DNA of 64,000 nt from Bacillota bacterium (GTDB lineage Bacteria > Bacillota > Clostridia > Lachnospirales > Lachnospiraceae), in NCBI GenBank assembly GCA_023439125.1, contig JAEXOU010000014.1:36848-100847 (forward strand), in the 5' to 3' direction. Shown here piece after piece: positions 23,901 to 33,457 of the stretch (within the stretch, counting starts at the first letter, position 1; every line of letters starts with the position of its first letter). The notes under the pieces are model-generated. The model was not told the origin of the DNA. It was given only the letters and a program-made list of their open reading frames with translations, and ran no database searches. Both the position numbers and the translations under genes were made by a program.

Positions 23901-23921
23901 ATTAATGTGGAGGAGAATAGT

Positions 23922-24281
23922 ATGGGAACAGTATTAATCGTAGACGATTCCAGAACATCCAGAAAGATATTAGAGTCAATTTTAATCGAAGGTGGATTAA
24001 CTGTTGTAGGTCAGGCAGAGGATGGAAGTAAAGGTGTTGCTATGTATAAGGAGTTAAAGCCTGATGTAGTAACAATGGATATTACTATGCCTGTAATGGA
24101 TGGTGTGGAGGCATTAAAGCTAATAAAAGAATTTGATCCAAAAGCAAGAGTTGTCATGGTAACAGCTGCTGGTCAAAAGAGTAAGATTATTGATGCGCTA
24201 AAATTAGGTGTTGATGATTTCTTAACAAAACCTTATGAACCAGAAGAAATCATTTCAACGATTACAAAGATTGTAAAGTAA
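23922..24281 (+). CDS. CheY-like response regulator (single receiver domain)
   Basis: This 119-residue receiver has the acidic pair in VLIVDDSRTSRK, the phospho-acceptor Asp in VVTMDITMPVMDG (~residue 54), Thr in VMVTAAG and Lys in FLTKPYEP. It has no output domain, so it acts by binding a partner, as CheY does. The ATG at 23922 is chosen: an in-frame GTG at 23907 would place the start on the GGAGGAG ribosome site itself. It is cotranscribed with the CheX-like gene and followed by a perfect 16-bp hairpin. Confidence 0.93.
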   Translation: MGTVLIVDDSRTSRKILESILIEGGLTVVGQAEDGSKGVAMYKELKPDVVTMDITMPVMDGVEALKLIKEFDPKARVVMVTAAGQKSKIIDALKLGVDDFLTKPYEPEEIISTITKIVK

Positions 24282-24299
24282 AAAAGTACATATAAGAAT

Positions 24300-24340
24300 A
24301 ACAAGAGAAAGCAGCCAATGAAGTGCTGCTTTCTCTTGTT
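24300..24340. terminator. Hairpin after the cheY-like gene
   Basis: AACAAGAGAAAGCAGC pairs perfectly with GCTGCTTTCTCTTGTT around a 9-base loop. No long T-run follows. Confidence 0.65.
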
Positions 24341-24386
24341 GTGCTTACTTGTATTCTATCGTGATTTGCAAAGTAAAACACTTATT

Positions 24387-24995
24387 TCATGGATATAAGC
24401 AAAATTCAGTACCATACATTAAACCTATGATCATAACAGTAAAGTAACGAAGTAAAGAACGCTTTTTATCTTCTATTGGACATGATAGTTTAGCAATATA
24501 GACGACTGTTGAGACAAACGAATGAACCATAGATTGGTTAAAAATAGGATCCGGATCTAATTGTAGGTGGTCTTCTAAATGCTCAAAGATACATTTTAGG
24601 ATATCATATTTTAAATGTTCAAATTTTGTACCTTCGCAACCCTCTAATAGAATGATTACGATATCACTTAGTAAATAGTCAAAATCAATCACTTGTGGAA
24701 GAATCAACTGAATCATCGACTTAAGCTCTGTGATTGAGATACTGTCAGTTGTTAATCCATCAAAATCGAAGTTATCATGAGAAGTAACAAAGCCAGTTAG
24801 GATTTCAGGAGTATCTTTAATCAGAGCCTCTAATATAGATTCTTTACTCGAAAAATAATGATATAAATTTCCGATTGTAGTATTTGCTTTTTTCGCAATT
24901 GTTCTTAACGAGGCACTTTTATAGCCATGACGCATAAATTCATGTTCTGCCGCATGTAAAATATCAAGTTTCAGTTCTTCTTTTGGTACCTGCAT
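24387..24995 (-). CDS. TetR/AcrR-family regulator
   Basis: This 202-residue protein starts with a TetR helix-turn-helix (residues ~8-55: ILHAAEHEFMRHGYKSASLRTIAKKANTTIGNLYHYF). The C-terminal ligand domain is not specific. It is the last gene of the minus-strand operon, 15 bases after the ABC permease, with AAAGGAT before its ATG. It is likely to repress that operon in the absence of the transporter substrate; this is inferred from position. Confidence 0.9.
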   Translation of the reverse strand: MQVPKEELKLDILHAAEHEFMRHGYKSASLRTIAKKANTTIGNLYHYFSSKESILEALIKDTPEILTGFVTSHDNFDFDGLTTDSISITELKSMIQLILPQVIDFDYLLSDIVIILLEGCEGTKFEHLKYDILKCIFEHLEDHLQLDPDPIFNQSMVHSFVSTVVYIAKLSCPIEDKKRSLLRYFTVMIIGLMYGTEFCLYP

Positions 24996-25010
24996 TGTGT
25001 TATCCTTTCT

Positions 25011-27305
25011 TTATTCTGTGGATTTTAGTGCACTTACCATGTCTACTCTCTTTAGCTTTCTACTCATCAATCGATTCACTCCTGTCGATAGTAGGAATAC
25101 ACCAATCGAGCTCAATATGTAAGAAACAGGTGTTATTACTAAAGTTAAATCATAGTTTTCACCCATAAATTGTAACATAGAATTTAAGATAATGAAACCA
25201 CTTGGAATACCTAATATTACCCCAATTGTTGTGAGCCAGATATTTTGCTTTTGCAGTAAGGTTGTAAGACGTTTGTATTGAAAGCCTAGCACTTTTAATG
25301 TTGCAAGTTCACGTTCTTTTTCAAAGAAACTTAAAACTCCAAGATTATAAAGAACAACAATGCTCAAGGTGGCGGCAGCAGCAATCATAATCGCAATCAA
25401 TATATTCATTATGGATAGAAGTTCATCAATTGTATGAATCAAATCTTCCTTTGTCTGGATTGTAAGAAAATCCTGTTGGAGTGATATATTTATTTCATCT
25501 GTAACAAAACTAGTTGGTTGAAATATTTGATTTAGTGATTCATAATAGCTTGTCGATGCAAATAATCCTTGACCAACCGGTGTTTTAATGATACACGAAA
25601 CCTTACCATTGATTGCTTCATCTGAACCATATGGATAGACAATAATATCATCACCAGCAAAAAGATTTAGTTTTTCAGAGATTGCTTCTGAAAGAAGAAA
25701 ACCATCACTTGGTAATTCTACTTGTTTATTATCTTTATCTTTATATTTTAAGTAATTTCCCGGTGAGATAACCGTCAGATTAATCAATTCTATTTCATCG
25801 TTATTATGAACTTCGACGACTCCTTCTGCAAGAAATTGCTTTTTATCATCTTCCTCAAGTGTCTTTCGTACTTCAGGAGGAAGAGACTCGCTTAAGGTTA
25901 CTTTTGTTTCATAATCATTTAATTCATAATAACTCGTATGGATCAGTTCATCCATAGTATCTTTCATTCCAAGTGCACATAGAACCAGTGTCATAGAACC
26001 AGCGATACCAAATATTGTGATAAAGGTGCGCAGGATATTTCGCTTACAATCTCTAAGATTCCATTGAACATCAAAGGAACGTTTTTTCCACCACATACTT
26101 TTTTCTAAGCTTGTTATTTTACTTGTTTTGCCTACTTTAGGACGAAGAATATTTGCAGAGGATCCCTCTAATTGTTTCTTGCAGGCCCAGAATCCACAAA
26201 AGGCACAACATAGAACACAAAAAGAGACTACTACAAAAACATAAGGTTCAGTTTCTTTTTTCCATTCTGGTAGGATATACATCGTTCGTTGAAAGGAATA
26301 AATGATCTCTGGTAAAGCCAAAAGACCTATGATACTTCCTAAAATACTACCAATTAAGCTTAAGAAGAAACCAAAAGCAGAATAGTGAAAAAGAATCTTA
26401 CGATTGGAAAATCCAAGGGCTTTCAAGATACCAATCTGCATTCGCTGCTTTACTGTAATTCTTGTCATTGTTGTTAATATTGTTAAGATAGCGACTAATA
26501 GAAATATAAGTGGAAAGATTGTTTGAATGGATTTCATTTGTTCAACTTCATTCGCAAATTGATTTACACTTAAGTAGTCATTTTGCATGATTATTATGTA
26601 CTTCGTATCTAGCTTGCATTTTTCTAATACTAAAGTAAGCTCGGTTTTGTTTAAGTCAGTTTCTAATAGAATCTGATTATATGGTAGAGCAGGTAATAAG
26701 GTAAATTCCTCCGCAGACATAAAGCAGAAACCGTAAGTATTATGATTTGGCAATGCTTCTGACTCATCTTTAATCGCAAATACATACTCGGGATGCATAA
26801 CAAGACCTTTAATTTCTTTTGTTTCTGAGAAACCTTCATAAGTATAAGTAATTTGATCTCCAACATGTAAGTTATGAAAATTGGCAAAGGTACTGTCTAA
26901 CCATAGACCACTGGCACCGTTCACATAATGTTCTCCATCAATTAATTCCATGGATGAAATGTTATTCTTATCTATGTAGTTCAATTGTAAGGTAGCATTG
27001 GAATTGCCATCTTCGGATGGGTATTCAGTAGAAACGTTAAATTGAAAACGTAACTCTGCGTCTATAATTCCAGGCTGTGATTTAATTATTGTAAGATCTT
27101 TTTCCGTAAAGTTTCCATAGATTGTGGCATCTGAGAGGTTGTTATTGGAATAGAAGTCTATGGCAGATTCCCTCATTCCAATACTGATGGAATTAAGTCC
27201 TGTATAGATGCTCATACCTAAAGTGATTATAATGAAGATGGAAATAAACTGAGCAGCATTTGTTTTCATATCTCGAAATAGTTTACGGTTCATCATTGTA
27301 TGCAT
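25011..27305 (-). CDS. MacB/FtsX-type ABC transporter permease
   Basis: This 764-residue permease has an N-terminal TM helix, a large extracellular domain (~50-250), three TM helices (~265-390), another TM helix near 430, a second extracellular domain, and three TM helices at the C-terminus. This is a duplicated FtsX layout, as in macrolide/lipoprotein or peptide-sensing transporters. The ATG at 27305 overlaps the stop of the ATPase (TAATG), which is better than the in-frame TTG at 27311. With the ATPase it would export or extract hydrophobic compounds from the envelope. The TetR gene follows. Confidence 0.88.
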   Translation of the reverse strand: MHTMMNRKLFRDMKTNAAQFISIFIIITLGMSIYTGLNSISIGMRESAIDFYSNNNLSDATIYGNFTEKDLTIIKSQPGIIDAELRFQFNVSTEYPSEDGNSNATLQLNYIDKNNISSMELIDGEHYVNGASGLWLDSTFANFHNLHVGDQITYTYEGFSETKEIKGLVMHPEYVFAIKDESEALPNHNTYGFCFMSAEEFTLLPALPYNQILLETDLNKTELTLVLEKCKLDTKYIIIMQNDYLSVNQFANEVEQMKSIQTIFPLIFLLVAILTILTTMTRITVKQRMQIGILKALGFSNRKILFHYSAFGFFLSLIGSILGSIIGLLALPEIIYSFQRTMYILPEWKKETEPYVFVVVSFCVLCCAFCGFWACKKQLEGSSANILRPKVGKTSKITSLEKSMWWKKRSFDVQWNLRDCKRNILRTFITIFGIAGSMTLVLCALGMKDTMDELIHTSYYELNDYETKVTLSESLPPEVRKTLEEDDKKQFLAEGVVEVHNNDEIELINLTVISPGNYLKYKDKDNKQVELPSDGFLLSEAISEKLNLFAGDDIIVYPYGSDEAINGKVSCIIKTPVGQGLFASTSYYESLNQIFQPTSFVTDEINISLQQDFLTIQTKEDLIHTIDELLSIMNILIAIMIAAAATLSIVVLYNLGVLSFFEKERELATLKVLGFQYKRLTTLLQKQNIWLTTIGVILGIPSGFIILNSMLQFMGENYDLTLVITPVSYILSSIGVFLLSTGVNRLMSRKLKRVDMVSALKSTE

Positions 27306-28009
27306 TACCAATTCACCTCACTTATAGGCTTAGGAGTTGGATTGAGCGTGATATCTAATACTTTACCATCTTTAAAACGAATTACTTTATCTGCAGATTG
27401 AGCAATCGTCGCGTTATGTGTTACAATTATAACCGTACGATTATACTTACGACTCATATCTTGTAGTAAGCTAAGTACTTTTAAACCAGTTTCTGAATCA
27501 AGTGCACCAGTTGGTTCATCACAAAGTAATAACTTTGGATTTTTACAAACAGCACGAGCAATGGATACACGTTGTTGCTCCCCACCACTAATCTGAGAAG
27601 GAAATAAGTCCATACGATGTTCCAAACCAACAAGTTGTATGACCTCCTTTGCGTCGAGAGACTGATTGGATACTTCTTTCACTAATTTAACATTTTCCAG
27701 TACCGTTAAGCTTGGAACTAAATTATAAAATTGAAATACAAAGCCAACGTCTGTTCCTCGATAGCTCGTTAGTTGTTTATCTGTGAGTTTGGTGATATCC
27801 ATGTTATCTACAAGAATATTACCACTTGTTACGGTATCCATGCCTCCTAACAGATTTAGCACTGTACTTTTGCCGGCACCACTTGGCCCAAGAATTACTA
27901 CAAATTCACCCTGATCAATTATAAAATCAATGTCGTTTAATGCGTGTACAACAGTATCGCCAGTCTGGTATTCTTTATTAACTTTCTTAAACTCTATTAA
28001 ATGTTCCAT
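27305..28009 (-). CDS. LolD/MacB-type ABC transporter ATPase
   Basis: This 234-residue ATPase has Walker A GPSGAGKST, the MacB-class Q-loop region VFQFYNLVPSLTVLENV, the signature ISGGEQQRVSIARA, Walker B LLLCDEPTGALD and the switch His in VIIVTHNATIA. It is the first gene of the minus-strand operon and is coupled to the permease by a TAATG overlap. GGAGGTATGT precedes the ATG. Confidence 0.93.
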   Translation of the reverse strand: MEHLIEFKKVNKEYQTGDTVVHALNDIDFIIDQGEFVVILGPSGAGKSTVLNLLGGMDTVTSGNILVDNMDITKLTDKQLTSYRGTDVGFVFQFYNLVPSLTVLENVKLVKEVSNQSLDAKEVIQLVGLEHRMDLFPSQISGGEQQRVSIARAVCKNPKLLLCDEPTGALDSETGLKVLSLLQDMSRKYNRTVIIVTHNATIAQSADKVIRFKDGKVLDITLNPTPKPISEVNW

Positions 28010-28228
28010 ACATACCTCCCAAATATCTTACTTTTTCTCATCATAAGATTGCAATTCAGAAAAGTAAATATGATATCGGAATAAGCGAGCAAAAGTTGTC
28101 ATCTGCTCATTAATGATTAACTTTATCTAAATTCAAGATAGTTGTTTACTTATATTTACTGATTTGATATGATTATGTAATAATTTGTATTTTTTAACAA
28201 TAAATTGTTGTAAAGGAGGTTATGTGAG

Positions 28229-31180
28229 TTGGATATTATCTTATCCCTTCTTTTCATGAGTTTTTCAACCATATCATTTATGATTGGATTCATAGTTTTA
28301 AAGAATTCCGAAAAAAATGCAACCCATAACTGGTACTTTTTTTTGCTGTGTTGTTTTTGTAGTTTATGGTCGTTAAGCTGTGCAATTATGGGTTTGACTA
28401 GTAATATCGAGTATGCAATCTATATGCGTAGTTTGACCATCGTTAGCATATTAGTTATACATAACATTACAATAAAACTAATTGGTATTTGGCTTCATAT
28501 TAAGCCGATGATAAAGAAAACAATATCAATCCTAATTTTGACCTTAAGTATATTAATATTTCCAATTATTGTTGCAAAGGAAAATGTAATTTTTGTAAAA
28601 ACTTCTTATGGATTCTATTATAAGTATAATGGTATTACAGACAGTCGTTGGCTTTTTAATGGTTACTTAATTTTTTGGGGGATATCTATTCTTATTCTTA
28701 TAATACCTTGCATAAGACAATGTGACCATAAAAGGCAAAAATTTATGGCACACATCGTCCTAGTTTGTTTAGCTTTAAATGTTATCGGTAGCATTGAAGA
28801 TATTATTCTACCGATGACTGGCCATACGGTGTTCCCAGCCAGTCCAATCATACAATTTATTGGTATAATTTTAGTTTATATGGTTACAATTTTTTACAAT
28901 GTTACACAGATTACCATTAAGAATGTTTCAGAATATATCTATCGTGTAGTAGAAGTTCCTATAGTAGTTATTAGTGAAGATGAGAAGATTGAGATTGCAA
29001 ATACAAGCGCATCCAGTTTTTTCGAAATTGCGAATGATCAGTTAGTTGGAAGTAACTTTTTTAGCCTTTTTGTTATACCATCCAAAGAACTTGAAAACTA
29101 TAAAAAGGGGAGCGGTACGGGATTTAAGCTTGAAGGGGAGTGTATCATTAATTCTGCTCGATGTTCACTTAGTATCAGTCGTATTTACGATCGATATCAT
29201 GAATTAATCGGAGATATTGTTGTTATCACAGATTTGACAGATAAGCTTGAATTAATTGATGAGTTGAATCAAAGAAAAGATAAGGCAATCCAGGCAATGG
29301 AAGCAAAGAGTGCTTTTTTAGCTAATATAAGTCATGAGATACGTACTCCAATGAATGCCATTATTGGAATGACTGAAATTATCTTAAAAAGAAACGTACC
29401 AATTGAGTTTAAAGATGAGTTACATAGTATTTTTGCTGCAAGCAAGGGATTGTTGGCAATTATAAACGATGTATTAGATTTGTCAAAGATTGAATCCGGA
29501 CATTTTGAAATAGTAGAACGGGCTTACTTATTAGATGAATTAGTCTGTGATGTGGTATCTTTAATTAGCATACGTTTAGTGGAGCATCCAGTATATTTGT
29601 TTGTTGAGATACAACCAGAGATACCGAAAAAATTAATTGGTGATGAGGTTAGAATTAAGCAAATTCTAGTAAATATTCTCGGAAATGCAGTTAAATTTAC
29701 AAAATCAGGATTTATAAAACTTGTGATTCGAATGGAGGAGAGAGAGCAGAATCTTATTGTTTTACATATGTCAGTTCAAGATACCGGTATTGGAATTAAA
29801 AAGAAGGATATTAATTTAGTATTTAAGATGTTCAGTCAAGTGGACACAAAGAAAAATAGGAATTTGTCGGGTACAGGATTAGGACTTGCCATCACTAGGG
29901 ATTTAGTTGAGAAGATGGGTGGAGTTATTCAGGTAGAAAGTACATATGGTGAAGGGACTACGTTTTCTTGGTCGCTTTGTCAAAAGGTAAGAAAGTTAGA
30001 TATCATTGGTTATATGGATGAAGAAAAACCTTCTTTTGTTATTTACGAAGAAGAACAGATGGTCACTCAGTATTTTACTCGAATTTTGACAATGTTAAAT
30101 ATAGATTTTACCTTAATTCGTTCAACTGAGAAAATCGGAAATGTAAGTAAAGATATCTATTTTATTGTACGGAAAAGATTTTATTATAAAATAAGAAAAT
30201 TGCTAAATATACCAGACCAGAGACTAATCTTAATTATGGATATTGGGGAGAGTAAAAGTAGTGATTTCATTCGTAGTCATCAAATTTTCCTGTCTTTATT
30301 CGAATTACAATTACTTGATATTATTAATTGCAGAGATGAGAAAGAAATACAAGAGCATTCAAATTATGAAGACATATCACTTCAAAAGCTATCAAATACC
30401 AGAATATTAATTGTGGATGATAATATAACGAATATTCAAGTAGTTAAAGGATTACTCGCACCATATCTAATGATGATCGATCATGCATTGAATGGAAGAG
30501 AAGCAATTAAGATGGTTCAAAAGAGGGAATATCAATTAATTTTTATGGATCATATGATGCCAGAGATGGACGGCGTAGAGACTTTAAATTGTATTCGAGG
30601 GTTACCTGATTATTATTACAAGAATATACCTATTGTTGCATTGAGCGCAAATGTAGTTGGTGATGCTAAGAGTTATTTTATGAAAATGGGCTATTCAGAC
30701 TTCCTAGCAAAACCAATAGAGTTTTCATGTCTCGAACAAGTGATTCGAAGGTTTTTATATGGAAAGGAAAAGAAACAAGAACTGTCTTTTACAGAAAAAG
30801 AGATTGAAGGAGTTGACCTAAAGACAGCAAGCAAAGTCTTTGGTAGCAATCAGTTTGTATACAAGGAGATATTACAAACCTACTATGATGATTTATCCAT
30901 ACGAAGAGCAAAACTACCAGAGATAATCTCAAATAAGGACTATTTCTTATTTACCATCTATGTTCATGCAATTAAGAGTGCTTCCAAGAGTATAGGAGCA
31001 AATTTGCTTTCAGCTAAGGCAGAGTTTCTTGAGGAGCTAGGGCTAAAACATCAAATTGCCGAAAATTTATCCGTAGTAGAAGCATTCTATCAAGAAATCG
31101 ATCAATTGCTCATAAATTTACATAAATACTTTCATGAAGAACAATCAAACTTCCAATCATCAGAACACGAATACAGATAA
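28229..31180 (+). CDS. Hybrid sensor histidine kinase with receiver and HPt domains
   Basis: This 983-residue protein starts at TTG behind AAAGGAGG. Order of domains: seven TM helices (histidine-kinase 7TM type, ~1-225), PAS (~240-340), HisKA with His369 in NISHEIRTPMNAI, HATPase with LGNAVKFTKSG, DTGIGI and GTGLGLAIT, a pseudo-receiver lacking an obvious phospho-Asp (~595-715), a true receiver with Asp774 in IFMDHMMPEMDG, and an HPt domain with His913 in YVHAIKSASKS. All steps of a His-Asp-His relay are present in one chain, so an external response regulator is needed. None is adjacent. Confidence 0.93.
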   Translation: MDIILSLLFMSFSTISFMIGFIVLKNSEKNATHNWYFFLLCCFCSLWSLSCAIMGLTSNIEYAIYMRSLTIVSILVIHNITIKLIGIWLHIKPMIKKTISILILTLSILIFPIIVAKENVIFVKTSYGFYYKYNGITDSRWLFNGYLIFWGISILILIIPCIRQCDHKRQKFMAHIVLVCLALNVIGSIEDIILPMTGHTVFPASPIIQFIGIILVYMVTIFYNVTQITIKNVSEYIYRVVEVPIVVISEDEKIEIANTSASSFFEIANDQLVGSNFFSLFVIPSKELENYKKGSGTGFKLEGECIINSARCSLSISRIYDRYHELIGDIVVITDLTDKLELIDELNQRKDKAIQAMEAKSAFLANISHEIRTPMNAIIGMTEIILKRNVPIEFKDELHSIFAASKGLLAIINDVLDLSKIESGHFEIVERAYLLDELVCDVVSLISIRLVEHPVYLFVEIQPEIPKKLIGDEVRIKQILVNILGNAVKFTKSGFIKLVIRMEEREQNLIVLHMSVQDTGIGIKKKDINLVFKMFSQVDTKKNRNLSGTGLGLAITRDLVEKMGGVIQVESTYGEGTTFSWSLCQKVRKLDIIGYMDEEKPSFVIYEEEQMVTQYFTRILTMLNIDFTLIRSTEKIGNVSKDIYFIVRKRFYYKIRKLLNIPDQRLILIMDIGESKSSDFIRSHQIFLSLFELQLLDIINCRDEKEIQEHSNYEDISLQKLSNTRILIVDDNITNIQVVKGLLAPYLMMIDHALNGREAIKMVQKREYQLIFMDHMMPEMDGVETLNCIRGLPDYYYKNIPIVALSANVVGDAKSYFMKMGYSDFLAKPIEFSCLEQVIRRFLYGKEKKQELSFTEKEIEGVDLKTASKVFGSNQFVYKEILQTYYDDLSIRRAKLPEIISNKDYFLFTIYVHAIKSASKSIGANLLSAKAEFLEELGLKHQIAENLSVVEAFYQEIDQLLINLHKYFHEEQSNFQSSEHEYR

Positions 31181-31206
31181 AGGGTGCTTTTGCACCCTTT
31201 ATCTGT
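31173..31206. terminator. Hairpin between convergent genes
   Basis: ACAGATAAAGGGTGC pairs with GCACCCTTTATCTGT around TTTT. It contains the stop codons of both neighbouring genes and has no T-run, so it may be a bidirectional transcript end. Confidence 0.55.
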
Positions 31207-31354
31207 AATATCCACAGTCTTTACAACTTCTGCTTGTTAACGAATTACTTGATTGGCATTTTGGACAAATCCAATAATCTTTTGGTTGATTTTGCTCCTC
31301 AATATCTTTTTTTAAGATTTCCTTTTCTTTTTTCTTCTTGGAGAATAAGCCCAT
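31199..31354 (-). CDS. Small zinc-ribbon protein (51 aa)
   Basis: A 51-codon minus-strand gene with a strong ATAGGAGG ribosome site. The product starts MGLFSKKKKEKEILKKDI, a basic helix. It ends with a zinc ribbon, C-P-K-C and C-K-D-C-G, followed by YYR. The last part of the gene forms one arm of the terminator hairpin. No family name is certain; short zinc-ribbon proteins with a Lys-rich head are common in Clostridia. Confidence 0.7.
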   Translation of the reverse strand: MGLFSKKKKEKEILKKDIEEQNQPKDYWICPKCQSSNSLTSRSCKDCGYYR

Positions 31355-31511
31355 AAAAAGCCTCCTATCAATAATATTTTCACGTGCAAAATAAGGACAA
31401 AATCCTTATTCTAATATATGGTTTTTCATTTTGTGTTATGACTAAAGTGCCATACTTTTAACAAAGCTAAATGATAGGATGAAACCGATAAGAACGAAGG
31501 AAGGTCAGATT

Positions 31512-32615
31512 ATGAAAAGAAAGTTTCAAATGGATCATAAGATTATAAAATTAGGAATTTTGGGTTGTGCTATCATTTGGGTATTTAATGTATTACCAGA
31601 TGATGCAGCGATTGCTGATAATAAAAATACCGAAGTTTACATAGAAAGTTTTGAACAACCCCCTACCATATCTCCAATACCAACAGTGACTTTGTCTCCA
31701 ACACCAGCACCAACAGTGACATTGACACCAACACCAACACCAATACCAACATTGACACCAACACCAACTCTAACCCCTACGCCTACCGTTAGTAAATCAA
31801 ATTTACCAATTGAAAGTAATAATGCGAGATATCAATATATAATGGGAACGGATTATTATGCGTATACGATGAGAAATCGTCCTGTTGGTTATCGAACTGC
31901 AGAAGAAGCATCTAAAAGTATGACAACTTTTACAATACCAGTTTGGAAGATGAAGTCAAATGGTCAAAAGTATTCATCCAAGATGAAGATTACCGTTCAT
32001 AAGAAACTTGCTGAGTCTGTTAAGCAAATCTTTCAAGAAATATATGAATTGGACATGAAGTTTCCAATTAAAGAATTAATCGGTTATAGTTATCGCGATG
32101 TAAGTGGTGTAGGTTTAGTGAATATAGACTTAATGTCAATTCACGCATTCGGTTGCGCTATTGATATTAACTGGGGAAATTATGACAATGATTATTATCT
32201 TGGAAAAGGAAATGATTTGAGAGATAAGACGAATCCTTATTGTATACCAGATGAAGTAGTTGATATTTTTGAGAGCCATGGCTGGTTTTGGGGAGGAGAT
32301 TTCGAAATAAGTTCGGATACAATGCATTTTCAATATTTAGGTCTTGAATTTTTATCATATCAAGGAAAAGAAATTTTCCGTGAACTAAAATATAGTTCTA
32401 AAAATATGATGAGCGGTGCAGATGTGAAAAATCTACAACAAAGATTAACTGAGCTAGGATTTAAGGTAAGTGCAACTGGACAATACAACAAAGCAAGTAG
32501 GAATGCGATAAAAAAATTTCAAAAAGCATATGAACTTCCCGTTACTGGAACTGTTGACTATAAAACTTGGGAAACCCTAATCAATGCAACTCATTATATG
32601 AAATATGTGTTCTAG
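31512..32615 (+). CDS. D-Ala-D-Ala carboxypeptidase (M15/VanY-like) with peptidoglycan-binding domain
   Basis: This 367-residue secreted or membrane-anchored enzyme trims cell-wall peptides. It has an N-terminal hydrophobic anchor (~12-28), a Pro/Thr linker of repeated PTPT units (~47-90), an M15 catalytic domain with the zinc motif SIHAFGCAIDINW and DTMHFQYLG, and a C-terminal PG_binding_1 domain (MSGADVKNLQQRLTELGF ... VTGTVDYKTWE). The ATG at 31512 is preferred over one at 31479, because AAGGAAGG lies 7 bases before it. The repeat linker suggests reach across the wall. Confidence 0.9.
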   Translation: MKRKFQMDHKIIKLGILGCAIIWVFNVLPDDAAIADNKNTEVYIESFEQPPTISPIPTVTLSPTPAPTVTLTPTPTPIPTLTPTPTLTPTPTVSKSNLPIESNNARYQYIMGTDYYAYTMRNRPVGYRTAEEASKSMTTFTIPVWKMKSNGQKYSSKMKITVHKKLAESVKQIFQEIYELDMKFPIKELIGYSYRDVSGVGLVNIDLMSIHAFGCAIDINWGNYDNDYYLGKGNDLRDKTNPYCIPDEVVDIFESHGWFWGGDFEISSDTMHFQYLGLEFLSYQGKEIFRELKYSSKNMMSGADVKNLQQRLTELGFKVSATGQYNKASRNAIKKFQKAYELPVTGTVDYKTWETLINATHYMKYVF

Positions 32616-32752
32616 TCATTTTGTACAATGGTATGTTAGGAGCATAGAGGCAAACATAATTCATTCGCCACACGCTCTCGCTTGAATCGTTCGTGACGGT
32701 ACTTAAGGGCCTAATATACAGACCCTATGTACCCACGACTTCATGTCAGCTA
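32615..32752 (-). repeat. MITE-like repeat, partial copy E
   Basis: Minus-orientation match to the full element: GTCATTTTGTAC, GAGGCAAACATAATTCAT, CACACGCTCTCGCTTGAA, GACGGTACTTAAGGGCCT and ACCCACGACTTCATG. It begins at the stop codon of the M15 peptidase and separates it from the convergent DUF6320 gene. Confidence 0.75.
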
Positions 32753-32779
32753 GTTGCGAGATGAAGAGTTTTATCTATT

Positions 32780-33457
32780 TTATAAATGGAATCTTCGCTT
32801 AAACTCATCTTTTGTTTCTTTTGTTGTGAAAAACAGCAATCCAAATAAGATAGCTAAACTGTATAATCCACAAATAAGTGATGGCCATTTAAAAGTCAGT
32901 TTATGTAACAGAATCAGTAACAGCGGTATTAACCCAAGGCAAGAAGTGGTCAAATTATAAACAGCAATATCATGCAATGCCTTTCGTCTTCGTGTTAGAA
33001 AATAAGTGGTTAGACAAATATTGATTGTAAGAAGGCCAAGTGGAAGAATGAAGTCAGTAGCCCATATAGTGCTTTCTCCAAACAATCCAATTACTAGTAA
33101 AAACAAAACAGAAGCATAAGCCGCCAAGGTGATTTTCTTTATCATCTTTTTTTTACCGGTAAAGAGGAAACCTATGTATAAGGCATACATAAGGCTCGAA
33201 TTAGTATAAAGCGACCAGCTAAGCCTTCCGGTAACAGTTAGATCCAGAAATAAGCATGTAAATAAAGCTACTATGATAAGAAAACTTAAGATTTTTTTAA
33301 AGTACCTCTTTGCCCGTTTTTGTCTCTTAAACTGTGGATAGTAATAATCAGATATTGCCTTAGAAAAATGTTCACTATCTTCCAATTGGTTATTACAGAA
33401 TAAGCAATGAGCAAGGGGAGTATTATAAGATAAATTACATATTTTACAAGATTTCAT
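32780..33457 (-). CDS. Zinc-ribbon membrane protein (DUF6320-like)
   Basis: This 225-residue protein begins with a zinc ribbon (CKIC ... CLFC, residues ~4-22) and then six or so TM helices. The layout fits the DUF6320 family, which in Clostridia is found beside a condensation-like acyltransferase, as here. The ATG at 33457 is used because GGAGGGATTTG precedes it; the longer frame (33484) would overlap too far. It overlaps the previous gene by 14 bases. Function unknown, possibly membrane partner of the acyltransferase. Confidence 0.65.
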   Translation of the reverse strand: MKSCKICNLSYNTPLAHCLFCNNQLEDSEHFSKAISDYYYPQFKRQKRAKRYFKKILSFLIIVALFTCLFLDLTVTGRLSWSLYTNSSLMYALYIGFLFTGKKKMIKKITLAAYASVLFLLVIGLFGESTIWATDFILPLGLLTINICLTTYFLTRRRKALHDIAVYNLTTSCLGLIPLLLILLHKLTFKWPSLICGLYSLAILFGLLFFTTKETKDEFKRRFHL

